NCBI RefSeq assembly: GCF_015832195.1
Contig: NC_052026.1
Coordinates: 9,407,619-9,471,618, forward strand
Direction: 5' to 3'
Source: Motacilla alba alba
Lineage: Eukaryota > Chordata > Aves > Passeriformes > Motacillidae
Length of the DNA stretch: 64,000 nucleotides
Numbering within the stretch: the stretch's first letter is position 1; each line of letters opens with the position of its first letter. The notes below the pieces were generated by a model that was not told the origin of the DNA, made no database searches, and saw nothing but the letters and a program-made list of their open reading frames with translations. This document shows, piece by piece, positions 51,912 to 64,000 of the stretch. Position numbers and translations under genes: made by a program.

Positions 51912-52227
51912 TTAAATAGATAATATATGAAACAGCTCCTCATCAGCAGCACTGACAGCAACACTGCATTGCCCTCCTGCACTACCATGAATGGTTGATT
52001 TTTGAACTGCTTCACCAAGGATCCTATTCTGTAATATTTGTAGAGAGGAAAATGAAGGCACAGAAATAACAGGTTGTTTTACATCAAATGCTGAAACTGA
52101 AACCAAATCTTGTATTCTTTGTGTTGAGTACCTTTCCAACAATCTTTCCCCTGGAACTTTGACCTCATATAGCAAGCCATACATTACTCGCTATTTAATG
52201 GCAAAAGTCCATTTGTACACATAAAAC
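51912..52227 (-). other. Exon-like island with an in-frame stop, minus strand
   Basis: A strong acceptor (ACTTATTTCTTGCAG) ends just before 52227 on the minus strand. The frame opening there reads FYVYKWTFAIK, meets TAG at 52191-52193, then stays open for over 90 codons to a TAA at 51912-51914. The distal part is protein-like (for example YGLLYEVKVPGERLLERYST and FDVKQPVISVPSFSSLQIL). Either a coding exon has acquired a nonsense codon, or the true acceptor is the weaker AAATAG directly before 52190, or the whole is chance. Donor-like GTGAAG and GTAGTG sites inside would end the exon in phase 1, which is compatible with the next island at 48032. The protein is not recognised. Confidence 0.2.
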
Positions 52228-54819
52228 CTGCAAGAAATAAGTATGTCACTCTCAAGTTACCCTTTATCTATTTACCCTTTTTTAGTTTGAAATGACAACA
52301 TCCTTGTATTTGTCATATTGTTAAAATCTGACCTTTGATCCTGGGGTCATTGCACTCCCTGAGGTCATCTGCCCATCTGATTAACGCATTCCATAATTTT
52401 GGAGGTGGCCAGTTTAGTGGTCTATCCCATTAATCATGGCACTAGAAGCAGCATGAAAAAACCACTAAGGTTATCAAATCCCCACAGGAGATTAGGAAGT
52501 TAGATAAGCACATGGAGTTTAACAAACAAAAAGTACATGGACAAACCAAAAGGCATTCAAGGCCTGAAACCTGACACAAGCAAAGCAGCATGAGAAAAAC
52601 AAACAGCAGAGACTTTTCCTACTTCTTGTTTTTCTCCTAGTAGATTTCATAAAGTTCTGATATTTCCTTTTGTAAGCAACATGCATTTTAGGTCAGAGGA
52701 AAATGAGAAATCATTTTAGGTTTTAACACTGTCCAAACTCACAGTACCAATACAGACTCACATGAGAGGAGACACCAGCATGGCATACCACTGACAGAAT
52801 AGCATCAAACAACTAGCAACATGTGCAGTTATCTAGGAAATTATTAGGAGTGTTGAAGCTTGGTCAGCTTGTGAATTAGTAGCCAAGAGGATAAAATGCA
52901 TTTCTCATTACAGGCCTTTGTATATTGTCTTTTACAGAGTATATAAAAATAATAAAAATATAGGCAAAAATAAACCAGAATCAGCCTCATATAATAGAAT
53001 ATTATCCCGAGAATAAGTAAAGTTTTGGATCTGGCCACTTTGCTGTCTAGGAGAGTTGTTCAGCACTTTCAACTCTTCCCTGGTCTTTCCTTCAGGCATT
53101 TTTAGACAGCAAGAGCTGGCACCTGGTTACTGCAGGTCCAGTTGCTATCAAAGGGAGACTTTGCTTAACACCTTGAACAAATACAGCAGCTGGATTTGAA
53201 GAGAGACTGCAGCAACTGTCTCACGTGGTTGGTCTTTCTGCGCATTTCTTAATCTAATACAAAAAAGAAATTCCCATCCTAGTTCCTAGAATAGTTCCAA
53301 TCCTGGAATTTCTGTGTTAAATTGAACACTCAATTTAGTAAAATGTATTGATTTCTCATGAAGAATTATATTCCAAATAACAATAGCATTAAAAAATTAC
53401 CATTAAATTAATTTTCAAAAATATTTGGTTTATAATCAATCAAGTCCTGGTATTCTCTTTCAGAGAGCAGTAACACATACTTACACTGTATGTATTTATC
53501 ATTACTTTTCTCTTATGTATCTGTGTAGGAGTAATGTATATGATAAAATACTACTATTAGCACATTATAGCTGAATCTGTCATTTGACATACATTGAAAT
53601 GCATGACATTATGTAATATTAGCCTGTCATAATTCTACTGCCTGTGAAAAGCTACTGGATAACAATGAACAGATTACAAATTTTAGATTTAAATTAGTTT
53701 GAAAATTTAGTTATTTTGTTCTGGTTTGAACTACTTTATCAACTTTTCCAAATGAGAAGCACAATTTGTCTGTAATAAGGTAATAAATTCTCACTTCATA
53801 TTCATTATGTATCATAATTTTGTCTTGCTGTGAAATTTAAAACTCAATAAAGTAACAAAAAGCAAAAGAATGCTAAAGAATCATTTCTCAAAACACAATT
53901 TTTAGATTTTGTCCTTTTAAGTGCATAAAATTAATATAATGCTAAGAAATGAGTTTGTGGAAACAGCTTTTGCTAATGGAAAATTACTATCTTGAGATTT
54001 GCTAGTTTTTTCCCCTCGACTTTCTGTTGTTTATATGATGGAAATAAGCATGGAATAGTAAATATTCTAAACAAAATAACTCTATTTCCACAGGAAAACA
54101 ATTTTTTCTTACTTCCCAATATGGACTTTGTATTTTAAAAAGTATAAAATTTTATAAAAGGAATGTCAAGAGGGCAGCCTGGTCCAGAGGAATGATATTG
54201 CAACTCAAAGGTAGCTACCTGGTTGGGGGAATAAAACAACAACAAAACAACGAAAAAAATCTACTCAAATCTCCAAAACTTCAAACCTCAAAGAAAACCT
54301 CAAAAAACTATTTATCTGTCTGTTTCTATTTAGCACAATTGTGTTTCCCACCTCTTAATCCAATCTGGTTGAAAGCTAATGAATGCAAGGCTTTAACAAA
54401 AAAGAGATTTAAATTTGTGTCATCAGTTTTGAATGTTTAACTGTTAGCACTCATAGAAATGAGTGGGAATTCATCAGGTCAGATAAAGGTTGAAGAGAAA
54501 ATTATCATCTACTTTCTTTATCATCTCAATTTACTGCTCAAGGCATGATGGTGCACTGGCCAAGGCTTGTGTGAAACACATCCCCCATCCGTGGCTAAAC
54601 ATTTAATTGAAGTTTACAAAGAGGTTTAGGATCTGGGTCACCTGACAGACAGAAGAGATAGAAACCACTGTAGATAGAAGCAAATACTTCCATTTCTCTT
54701 ATAAGATTAGGAGGAGGTTTAAGCTGCTTGAAACTATGCTTGCAAACTTTATCTGACATGGGAGGAGGGGGCAGTTACAAGCAGGATTCTTTAGAGAGTC
54801 CCAGTATTCTTCAGCCTGG

Positions 54820-54843
54820 TCTGAAATGCCTTCTGAAATGCCT
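54820..54843. repeat. Exact 12-bp tandem duplication
   Basis: TCTGAAATGCCT is repeated head to tail (54820-54831 and 54832-54843). The unit is a multiple of three, so any overlapping frame is preserved. It is the second exact 12-bp duplication in the window. Confidence 0.9.
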
Positions 54844-56582
54844 CCTCTACTCCCCCCCTGCACTAGCAGTCAGCTGTGACTCCCTTCCAAAGACACCTTC
54901 TTTTCCTGATTTGCAAGAGGGAAACTAAAACCTAGCTACTCCCAAGCTCTCTGTCCACCTAACAGCAGATCACAGCTTTGAATCAGAGTGACACAGTAAG
55001 AAATGAGCAGGATCTGCTCTGTGCCTCAGGTACAGGGCAGTGCACACTCTGAAGAGCCTTTACTTCCTTCTACCTGAGCAGGTAAGAAAAAGACCCAGTC
55101 CCATCCCACTTGAACATCCATGTGCACTGAAAATCTTTCAGAGGACAAACACCTGTGGGATCAGACAAATGATCACTGCAGCCTCGACTGCCAGGATTTC
55201 AAGTAGCTAATAAAATTTAGGGTTTCCTGTTCCTGACTCCCAGCTGTCTACCCAGGAACTGAATCCAGAACAGTGAAGGTACTTCAGCATGGTACAGTAA
55301 GAGGATCTGCTTTCAGAAGTCTCAGCCTAACTTTTTTAGATGTATTTCTGTTTGACAAGCACTAGATCCTACCTTTCACTCCCGAGTTCTATGAACTTTC
55401 TACCAAGATTGAGCACATATTCCTGCCTGCCCTACATTATTGTTTGTTCTGACAGCACTTCTAGGGCAGCAGAGTTTGTGGAAGAGCAAGAGCAGAACTG
55501 AAGCTTCAATACCTGCACCCTGAACTGACCCTCATATTGAATTTTATCTCTGCACCCTCAGACATATAGGTAAATAAAGTAGATTACCCCCACTAATCCC
55601 AACACTACTATTAAATCTTTATAAAAATATGGTTCACAAAATTTGTTTTCTCCTTAATTAAGTAATCTGCCAGATATTAAGAAAAAAGGGGGGATAAGGC
55701 AATTTAAACAAAAACACTGCACCAGAAGTTTTGAATGATACTTCTGTGATATCTTAAAACAACTGGCAATGGTTCTCTCTTTCCCATGCTGAGGAGATGT
55801 TCATATTTAACAATGCAAATGGAGAATTATGATTGTTATCTAAAGTAGGGGCACAATTAAAGAAAAAGAGAATTGTTTATGGAACAACGTTGGCTTGTTT
55901 TTTTCTTAGTTACTAATCATGAGTTTAATTTTTAATGGAAAAGCATTGCTAGCACAATTAGCACTCAATTTACATGTGCATCCATAGACCCAATTAATTA
56001 AATTTTATTGATGCCTAGTTGCTCTTTAAAATGCTTTCCAAATGCCTTCAAATTGATTTTAAATGGTTGATAGTGAAAGTCAGTATGTTCCTGGTAGTAA
56101 CCCTACTGATTTCATACACATGTACCTTCCATACTGTAAGCATTCAGTGCTTTCCACTTGGTCTGAGAATGTGTTCACTGCTGGGTAACAGAGTATTTGG
56201 GAAAAAGTTATGCAATGAAATGCAAAATATCAGAATTAGAGTTTCTCACGAGGACTTTCCTCCCTTTCTTAAACAATGTACTATTTATTTTTTATCATAC
56301 CATAACAGATATGCTTGTGTCATTGAAGAGTTGTCCCAGCTAAGGCATGAATGAGTTCATCCTTGTGAGCCTTCAAGGCAGAAAATTGTTATTTTTGTCT
56401 GTTTTGTGTTTGATGAACTGAGCCACTGACATCAAGAAATTGATTTTAGATCTTTGGACCACAGTAGGAATTTGTAGTAGATTTCAGCACCAAGTGACTT
56501 TCCTAAAGCCACAAAGTAGGTCCCAGCTGTGATGATGCTTAAATTTAGGCATAGTGTGCTAGTCAAAAGCCCTTGACTGTGG

Positions 56583-56598
56583 TTTTTTTTTTTTTTTT
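56583..56598. repeat. Poly(T) run, 16 bases
   Basis: Sixteen consecutive T with no transposon body or target-site duplication visible on either side. Confidence 0.9.
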
Positions 56599-57126
56599 AA
56601 ACTATTTGTATCAATTTTCTCTGTCTATTTTAAACAATTTTTCATATTTTACTATTATTTCTGTTAATCCGCCCTTCATAGTTCTCTGGGTGGTGGAAAG
56701 TTTCTGTTTTATTTTTCAGCCAGGGGGCTGGGTATTTCTGCCATGCATCACTATGACAAGACCCAAGAGTTGTAAAACCTTCTCTTGAGGCTCTGTGGGA
56801 GGCTGATTTCCATGACATACTTTATCCTCTGAGTAAGCACCTGCTTAGCCTGATTATTACCTTGATGTTTCTTACCTAGATTATATCTAATATATATCTA
56901 TATGAAATGCTACTTCAGCTACAATATGAAAAAATAACTGTCTGCCTGTCTCATAAATATGTTTTTAGCAATTACATCTGTTACAAATATTTTTTAACAC
57001 ATACTGAGTTTCACTGGATTATAAATTAGTCTAAAAGTCTACCTTTTATTCATAGTTCATAATTAGCTTTTATTTATACAGTTTATGTATTTTTTAAAAG
57101 TCAGGAAAGTGTATGAATGTGAATTC

Positions 57127-57144
57127 ATATATATATATATATAT
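57127..57144. repeat. (AT)9 microsatellite
   Basis: Nine uninterrupted AT units in a strongly AT-rich neighbourhood. Confidence 0.92.
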
Positions 57145-58990
57145 CTTTTAAAAATGTAATATTACCAAGAGACAATTTAAATGTTATAAACCTACATGCA
57201 CAATTTAATGAAAAAACATTTTTCTAAATTGAGTATAACATTAAAGCCTCTAACAAATACTATCCAGAGGATTCTACACTATGATTTTTCATTCACTTAA
57301 CATTGTGATTTAAACAATATTAACTATCATATCATTTCATGTTAACAGAAAGACAATCAAGATGAAATCTTAATTACTAAAGAACTGTCAAGAGACATTA
57401 ACAATTTAATACTGAATTTTATAAAAGTAATGATTGTCCTATTACATATGCTGTAATTTCCCTTTCCTGACTGCTCTAATAGTTTCCTTACTCATTAAAC
57501 ACTTATTTTCTCACTACCTGCCAGCAGTTTCATAGGTGGCCTCATTTAGGGAAACTGAAAGAATATGAAAGATGATAATATGAAGGAAAAATTACAGCTG
57601 AAAAGAATTACAAATGTAAAATAGAAACCCAGGTTAGTTTGTAAAATAGAGTACACATACATAGTACAGCTGCATTTGAGAAATGTTTAAAGGACTAATG
57701 AATTAAGGAAAAAGCTAATAAAAATATGTAATTTTTTTCCAAGAAATATAACTTTTATGTGTGCACTTGATCTCTTCCTTGAGATAAAAAAATCTAACAC
57801 TAACTTGCCACAACAATGTGAATACAAAATAAAGAAAAGATAAAATGTAATATGTTTTTTTCCTATCAACAACTGTTATCAATGTAAAATGGATCATTTA
57901 GACAATCAATTGGTTTCCAGGTTAGTTTTATACACTATTAAAAGAAAGGCTGAAATAACTCCCCAAATATCAGAGTCTGAACTTGTTTCACAGTGACATG
58001 TGAATGTCTGGTGGAAACAGGAATATGAATCCTTTCATTAACAGCCACTTGGGAACAGAAAGTATTAATTCTTTAAAATGAGATATTCATTTCAGCATTG
58101 TCAATAATTTTTCTTAATAAAACTTACTTTTCCCCCCAAAAGGGAAAAATCAGTAAATGCTTGCCCTTTCAGACCAAACAAAATTTTAATCAAGGAATGT
58201 CTCTCAGCATGTCCTGAAGTCTAGTGACATGCAAACAGCTTCCAAACCAGTGAGGACTATCCAGGGTAATTACCTACATTGGGAGGAACAGCTTTGAATA
58301 ATGACCCTGCTCCATTCAGAACAGAAACTTGGATGCATTTACTCTACAAAGCCAGGGTGTGATGGAACACAAAATGCACATCCACACGACTGAAAGGTTT
58401 CATTTCATTCCAATAAAACCAGTAGCATTTTAAAAAAATTTGGTTTCATCAAAAACACAGAAAAATCCCATTATAGTGCAGGTTATAATTTTAATATTTT
58501 TAAGGGAAAATGGATAAAAATATTTATGGAATCTTTATTGGGGGAAAAAAAGCACCTAAAAAACCCACATTCAAATTTATTAATTTTCAGGGGTTTCTTT
58601 CAGCAGTAAGTGTAGAAAGAGACAAAAATTCCTACAAGTGTCACAGCTATTGAAAAAAAGAAGGGAAATTCCTACAATTTTTTTTTTCCAAACATAACAT
58701 AAAGAAGGATTGCTAGCTTGATGACATCCTAGAAATCCATGTATAGGTTTTATAAAAATTCTGTTTATCTACCCAAAGAAAAATTATCTGTAATATTTTT
58801 TTTTCATTTTTATCTGCCATCATTTTTACTTAAGGTTAATCAAATATTTCTTAAGGCCATGGAACTAAAAGTCTCAAAACTTCAGCAATGTTCTGCTCAG
58901 AATCAAACAACGTAAAGATCCTTTGTGTGAGTTAGTGATCAGGTAACTGCTCTTAGGAATGCTTTTGCTAAGGTTGAGTCTATTTCTTAC

Positions 58991-59163
58991 CCACTCTTCC
59001 AGTGCAGGAGATAAAGTTAAATCAATGTGCTCACAGCTGACATCAGCAAGCACACCAAGTGCATGTGTGAATTGTACAGCAATGTCACACACAGCACCAA
59101 ATTCTGGCTGCCTTGGGGAGCTGAATTTGCAGATCCCATTTCCAGACGAGATTAAGTCAGAGA
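58991..59163 (-). CDS. Candidate coding exon, unidentified protein
   Basis: On the minus strand 173 bases are bounded by a good acceptor (CATTTCTGTTTCCTAG before 59163) and a near-consensus donor (GAGTGG|GTAAGA after 58991). One frame is open throughout: two leading bases, then 57 codons ending in phase 0. The peptide includes SDLISSGNGICKFSSPRQ and GAVCDIAVQFTHALGVLAD, and ends LTLSPALEEW. Both splice signals are better than average for the window. I do not recognise the family. If it joins the islands at 52.2, 48.0 and 45.8 kb, they would form one minus-strand gene with introns of several kb. Decoy exons of this size are expected by chance, so certainty is low. Confidence 0.28.
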
Positions 59164-62100
59164 CTAGGAAACAGAAATGCATCAGGGATGCTGAAAAACC
59201 CCAGACACAATGCTGTAAGTATGCCCAAGAGAAACCTAAAGCTGAAAGACCTGCTTGGAATTCATATGGTGTAAGCTGAGAATTTAAGATCTGGGTCATC
59301 AGATAATCATCAAGGTAGAATCTAACTGGCTTTTAGGGTTTAGGAAAGATTTTCCTTTTTTCCATATGGAGATTATGGCACTGTCATGATGTAAGAGGGC
59401 TTGTGCATTTCATTCACCTACTTCTGGAGCCTCTGGTCAGACAGAAGGTAATGGATCAGAAACACACAGGGTTTAATTTAGCACACTGGATAAGCACTCT
59501 GAAATTTCTGCAGACCTGTCAACAGACATCCCCTACAGATGCTATATTCTGTTATCTTTAATCTGCACCAACCTTTTATATTGGCATTTTAAGCAAGTAC
59601 CAATGCCAGCAGAAATGAGAAGAGATTCAAGGGCTTTAACCAAGCTGGAGCCACTCATGGGTTGCAAACCACGACAGTTGTTTCTGCCTTAAGCAGGGCT
59701 TCCAGTACAGTTCAGCTCCATTTCTCCACTACTTCCAGGGATCATGGTGCTAACCTCTCTCTAGCTGTAATCCAACAAGTATATCTGAAAAGGTGGCATT
59801 TTATTTATTTATTTTTTTGCAAGACACACACTCCTTACACAGACAGTTGCAGAATGAAGTTAAAGCTCCTGAAACAGGTACTGAGTGCTCAAGTCTCATA
59901 CAGTCTGATGGAAATGTCTGATGGCCAGCAAGTAGGATGATGTGGAATTGCTGGGCTGTTGTCAATCATTGTCAAATCCCTAATTCTATTTAAACATGAA
60001 GTTTTGGCACTTAATTGCAATCTCAAAATAATAAGGGCCCATAGGATGAATTTCTGTAGTGTTTCAGCACTTTTCACTGCATTGTACACTAAATGCTACA
60101 CAGCACGTTCAGTATGAATGAAAATACTTTTGTTTCTGGATTTTCCTGTTTAGAAATTTTCCTTTAAATTGGGATTTATTGGTCTTTCAGTTCCAAGCCA
60201 ACAGAACAATATTAACATTCTCACAGGGATGTACGAGTAAAAGTAATCACTATTAACACTGAGAAAATATCAGTAACTGTCATTCAGTAAAGTTCTTGCC
60301 CTTCCCCCTTGCATCCAGATTTAAATACATCATCCTCTTTAAAGTGGGATTTAAAGCCCATCAATACATCTTTCATCTTAAAGACAGGCCTATGCTGCAT
60401 GGTGGCATTGTGTCTCCCACTACTTAATATTGCAGCAGTATCACAACTCCTGGTGATTGGCAAGAAGAAAGTTTAAGGATGTTCTCTCATTTCACTGTGC
60501 AAGAATTGAATTAACACAGCATAATAAGCCCTTTGTGCAGCCTCGTCTTTCTCAAATATTCACAAGAAATATACTCAAAACCAAAATGTTCATAAGATCC
60601 TTGCCTGATATTTTACTCTCCCATTCATTTTGAAATATCTTGCTTCATGCAAGGCTTAGGACCCTTTCACCCCCCAAATGGGGAAAATATGGTAGAGAAA
60701 GTGAACAATGCAGTTTTGCAAAAAGCAACATTTAATCTAAAAGTGAGCTGGAAGAGAAACAGCCTACTGTATAGTAAATTCAGCCTTTACTGAGAAAATC
60801 TGGGTTTCAGTTTTTAGGCTTCATTATTATCCATCTGTTGCCCTCAGTTATCATTAACTTAGTGTTTGTCAGGATCCATTAAGGCCAATTAGCACGTCAA
60901 CAAGCACAGATAATACAGTTAAACATCCATCTAAAGCCCCTTCCTGCACAGTGTTCTTGAAGGCAGCAGCATGAGTACCTCCACATAGGTACCTGCTTTA
61001 TTAATGCTGACCTGGAATTGACATTTATACAAGACACTATTTGAAATTTGGATTATCAATCACTGCAGTAATTCTTGGCTTACGTGGATACTTATGAAGA
61101 CAAATGACATCATATAAAACCATGGATGACAAGAAATAAGTGGTTCGGTGTTGTTTTAACTATAATATTGAAGGATGTAAGCCAGATGAAACTGGTGAAT
61201 TAATTAATACCTCTTATTAGAGTGGCCAGCATAGATGGGAAGAAGCAGGAGAGTACCTCCAGAAACTGAAGTTATAAAAAAAGACCTCAAACCACCAACC
61301 AACCAACCAAAACCATAGCCAGCCACCAAACCACACCCAAGCTCCCCAGTTTAGAAGACTGGGAAATTTCACATATGCATAAAGCAGTAATTTCAGTAAT
61401 ATTTTCTGAATCCAGCTAAGTGAGCCACTAAGATCATCCACAAACATGCAACAATACAGCTTACAGTATGTGAACAAACTTAACTGAGATGACAGCTGCT
61501 TTTTTTGGACAGCTTCCAGCTAAATGAATTAATACTTTGCTTAGTAGGAATGCATTTTTTTAAATTTTCTTTGAACACCTCACATCAATCATGTACCTCC
61601 AGTTTTCTCTTTTTACAAGGAATAGAGTACATCAGCTAAATCCTGAGTATTTGAATGGATCAGCACAACTTCAGGTGTGATTTTTTTCATTTACAAAAAA
61701 TGTGTTTCATCAATTTCAAAACTTATATTGTAATATATTCCTACACTTCCTTGGATCCATTTGAAAAGTATCACTTTGTCCTTTCCAAGATAAAGATAGC
61801 ATGATGGAAGGCCTTATAGATCAACCAAACCCCTGAAGGGCTTGAATTTTGTTTCAGTTTTGGTTTTCTCTCCATCTTAGCCATGCAATTCCCAGCTTGG
61901 ACTACAGTCACAAGTGGAAGAAAGAGTAACAAAATCCCTAGAGCTGCTCTTCTTGAATGTGCTGGACCTCAAATGCTTAATACTTAATAGAGCACATTTC
62001 TACAGTAACAGACCACGTGGGGGAATGCAATGCAACAGGTGCTAATCTCAAAACCATTCCACAGCGCTGAACAGTTTTTATATTTGCTCTTATTTTTTCA

Positions 62101-64000
62101 AGAGTGATTTTTAATTAAATCAAATAACCTATCTGTGCAGATTTTATTTCCAAGTAGGAAGAAATATGCCAAGAACAGGAAGAAAACATTCAAGAAAGCA
62201 CTTGAATACTTAGAAATTTTACTGTATGGACAAAAATTTAATCATAATAACTCCTGAGATGTTGGTATTTATACCCAAACCTAAAACCAATGTAACTCAT
62301 GGTATATCTTCAAATCTAAGTACCTGATTTTTGCTAAAACTTAAATCTGTACTAAAAAACTTTTTGACTGGGCACCTCTCTTCTATTTATTTGCCATTAA
62401 ATTGCTTTAAAAAGCCTTCCGTTAAAAGGGTCTGAAACAATATAAAAGCTTAAATGAGTTATTAACCTAGCTGTAGTTTAATTTGCTTTTTACACAGAAA
62501 TTCTTGTAATAGAAAAACTGGTTTTCTTCATTCTGAATTTGCATGTTATCTACTCTGGAAGGAGAATTAAAATTAATGGAAATGTATCCAAGGTAGAAAA
62601 CACACAGAATCTGCCATTTTCCAGCACAAGAATAACACTTAAGAAGTACTGCTTAAAGTTATAAGACTATGACTGAAAGTAGAAAAGTATGTTCTAATTT
62701 AGCCTGAATTTATCTGACAAAAAGAGAAAATCATTTATGACATAAAAGGACCAGCAAGAGTTACAAGCAGAAAAATTATTTAGAGCCTCACAAAAAGTAT
62801 CACCACAAAAGCAATAACCCCAGGTCACACCTGTGGTAGAGCACTCTTTTTTTTTCTTTTTTCTTAAAAGCATTTGCCTCCTTTTTTATTTATTTAATGC
62901 AGACTTCAGAGGCAGTTGTTAAACTAAAAACATCCCTTTAGGTTTGGGATGCAACTCAAAATCAAAATCTTCCTCACTGTAGAGCAATATTACATTTCCC
63001 CCTTGCAGACTCATTTCATAAAAATGTCAGCTATTAAGTTAACATTATTTAAAGGGCTTTAGTTTGTAGTTACTGAATGCAACCTAAGCTATATCCATAA
63101 AGGTCTGACATTGATCCCTGGTTGTATAAAACATGATACAGAGAGGCACTAAATAAATAATCTGTATACTGCTTCCAAAGCATCTCTATTTATCACTGCA
63201 TTAATGATAAGGATCTGATTTAAAGTGAACCCTAGCGAGGGTCAAATCCGAGCACAAGCTGTAATATGATCTGCAAGAGTGCTGATAACCTGAAACAATA
63301 TGAAGAAACCCTGTTAGATAAATAAAACAAACCAGTTGTCCATTAAACAGCTCAGAAAGAGGCCAAGGAAACTAAATGTGGACTGAACTATTTTGTTTTT
63401 TCTTTTTAAATTTATTTTATTTTAAAGAAGAACAGAAAAGCTACACCTGAAGATTGAGTCAATCTAAGGCTAAAGAAATAACACTGAAGAGGATAGCAAA
63501 GACTGATCTTTGAAAAAAATCATGCAGACACCCATGAGAAATTTAGATGTGCCCTTGCATCTCTCAGAGACCTCAAGTATTACCACTAACCTCCAAAAAA
63601 TAAAAGGCAATTTTATTCCAAGGCATCATCAAATATCTGACATGAGCATCCCAGATTATGAAAGAAAAGTGTATTTTTAGGCTTAAATATATGAATTCTT
63701 CAACATCTTGTAATGCAAATAAAACTATCTCATGACTTACTGAATTCTCATTTATCCTTTTTAATAATACCAAAGGATACAAACTCTTGTGGAAAAATGG
63801 AAAAATTGTATTTGATCAGTGTCTGTCATAAATACATGAAAAACCCCAAAGTGTAAGTGGGCAGAGAGCACTTTGCTAAGCCACAGGCCCACATGGAAGA
63901 CCTGCTCAGCATCCTGGGGCTTCATTCAGGTTGCTTTCCAATGTCATTTGGGCCATCAAACAAAACAATGACCAGCTCAGGACTGAAACTTGGGAAATTC
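59164..64000. other. AT-rich non-coding stretch
   Basis: No gene is supported. The minus-strand ORF at 59889-60089 has a helix-like composition and an acceptor-like TAGCATTTAG upstream, but no good donor. About 60840-60930 carries clustered TTAAC, CAATTAGC and GATAATAC words and is a weak conserved-element candidate. Confidence 0.4.
61295..61310. repeat. (CCAA)4 microsatellite
   Basis: Four exact CCAA units within a longer ACC/AACC-rich tract (about 61290-61340). The Trp/Gly-rich minus-strand ORF over it is an artefact of this repeat. Confidence 0.85.

Larger units (their letters stand above)
52228..58990. other. AT-rich non-coding stretch
   Basis: No gene is recognised. A 12-bp tandem duplication (54820-54843), a T-run and an AT microsatellite are listed separately. 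A donor-like CTGAGCAG|GTAAGA on the plus strand near 55081 has no convincing partner acceptor. The 111-codon plus-strand ORF at 56019-56354 lacks exon signals. Confidence 0.4.

Noticed and set aside
47593..59163. Assignment of the exon-like islands to MEI4 or other HEAT-type meiotic genes
   Set aside because: A short resemblance round LGNSSL and the LEE motif was noticed, but neighbouring segments do not fit and the match rests on memory only, so no gene symbol is given.
61217..61477. Trp/Gly-rich minus-strand ORF
   Set aside because: The unusual composition is produced by the CCAA/ACC-rich simple repeat it crosses.
1..64000. CR1 LINE 3' ends, SINEs, tRNA genes, snRNA genes and CRISPR arrays
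   Set aside because: Scanning by eye for the CR1 terminal repeat, tRNA B-box, U6 start and regularly spaced direct repeats found nothing convincing; degraded copies could still be missed without a library search.

Overview
This window reads as vertebrate nuclear DNA, most likely from a bird and quite possibly a songbird. It is AT-rich overall, with small GC-rich islands and very few interspersed repeats. I see no Alu, B1 or MIR-like SINE and no dense LINE content. The one clear mobile element is a solo LTR with a 6-bp target-site duplication, as expected for an ERVK/alpharetrovirus-like endogenous retrovirus. There is no prokaryotic gene organisation: ORFs are short, scattered on both strands, and lack ribosome-binding sites. 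The species assignment is inference, not a database match.

Most of the window looks like a gene desert or the inside of very large introns. No complete gene can be supported, and I could not name any protein. The best-supported feature is the solo LTR at 27684-28349, which lies in minus orientation. Its terminal inverted repeats are TGTGGG...CCGACA, its TSD is TCTGAC, and it has a minus-strand TATA box and AATAAA signal. Other clear features are a small CpG island (about 13505-13672), several near-perfect palindromes and hairpins, and short microsatellites. Four blocks (9985-10200, 13990-14560, 35210-35580, 40840-42090) are dense in homeodomain-, TCF-, MEF2-, NKX- or SOX-like sites and look like candidate enhancers.

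A set of exon-like islands lies mainly on the minus strand: 58991-59163, about 52190-51914, 47638-48032, 45707-45831, 39042-39129 and 11652-11862. Each has acceptor- and donor-like signals round an open frame, except the 52.2-51.9 kb island, which has no clear donor. The four between 45.7 and 59.2 kb could be one slowly evolving or decaying minus-strand gene. However, a 64-kb non-coding window should give a dozen or more such decoy exons by chance, so all are reported at low confidence. The 395-bp island at 47638-48032 is the least likely to be chance.

Region by region: 1-8 kb is anonymous AT-rich DNA with two GC-rich patches; 8-14.6 kb holds hairpins, a candidate exon, the CpG island and a palindrome-bearing enhancer candidate; 14.6-27.6 kb is anonymous; 27.7-29.4 kb holds the LTR and a GC-rich block; 29.4-45 kb is AT-rich with two enhancer candidates and a GC-rich block near 43 kb; 45-59.2 kb holds the exon-like cluster; 59.2-64 kb is anonymous.
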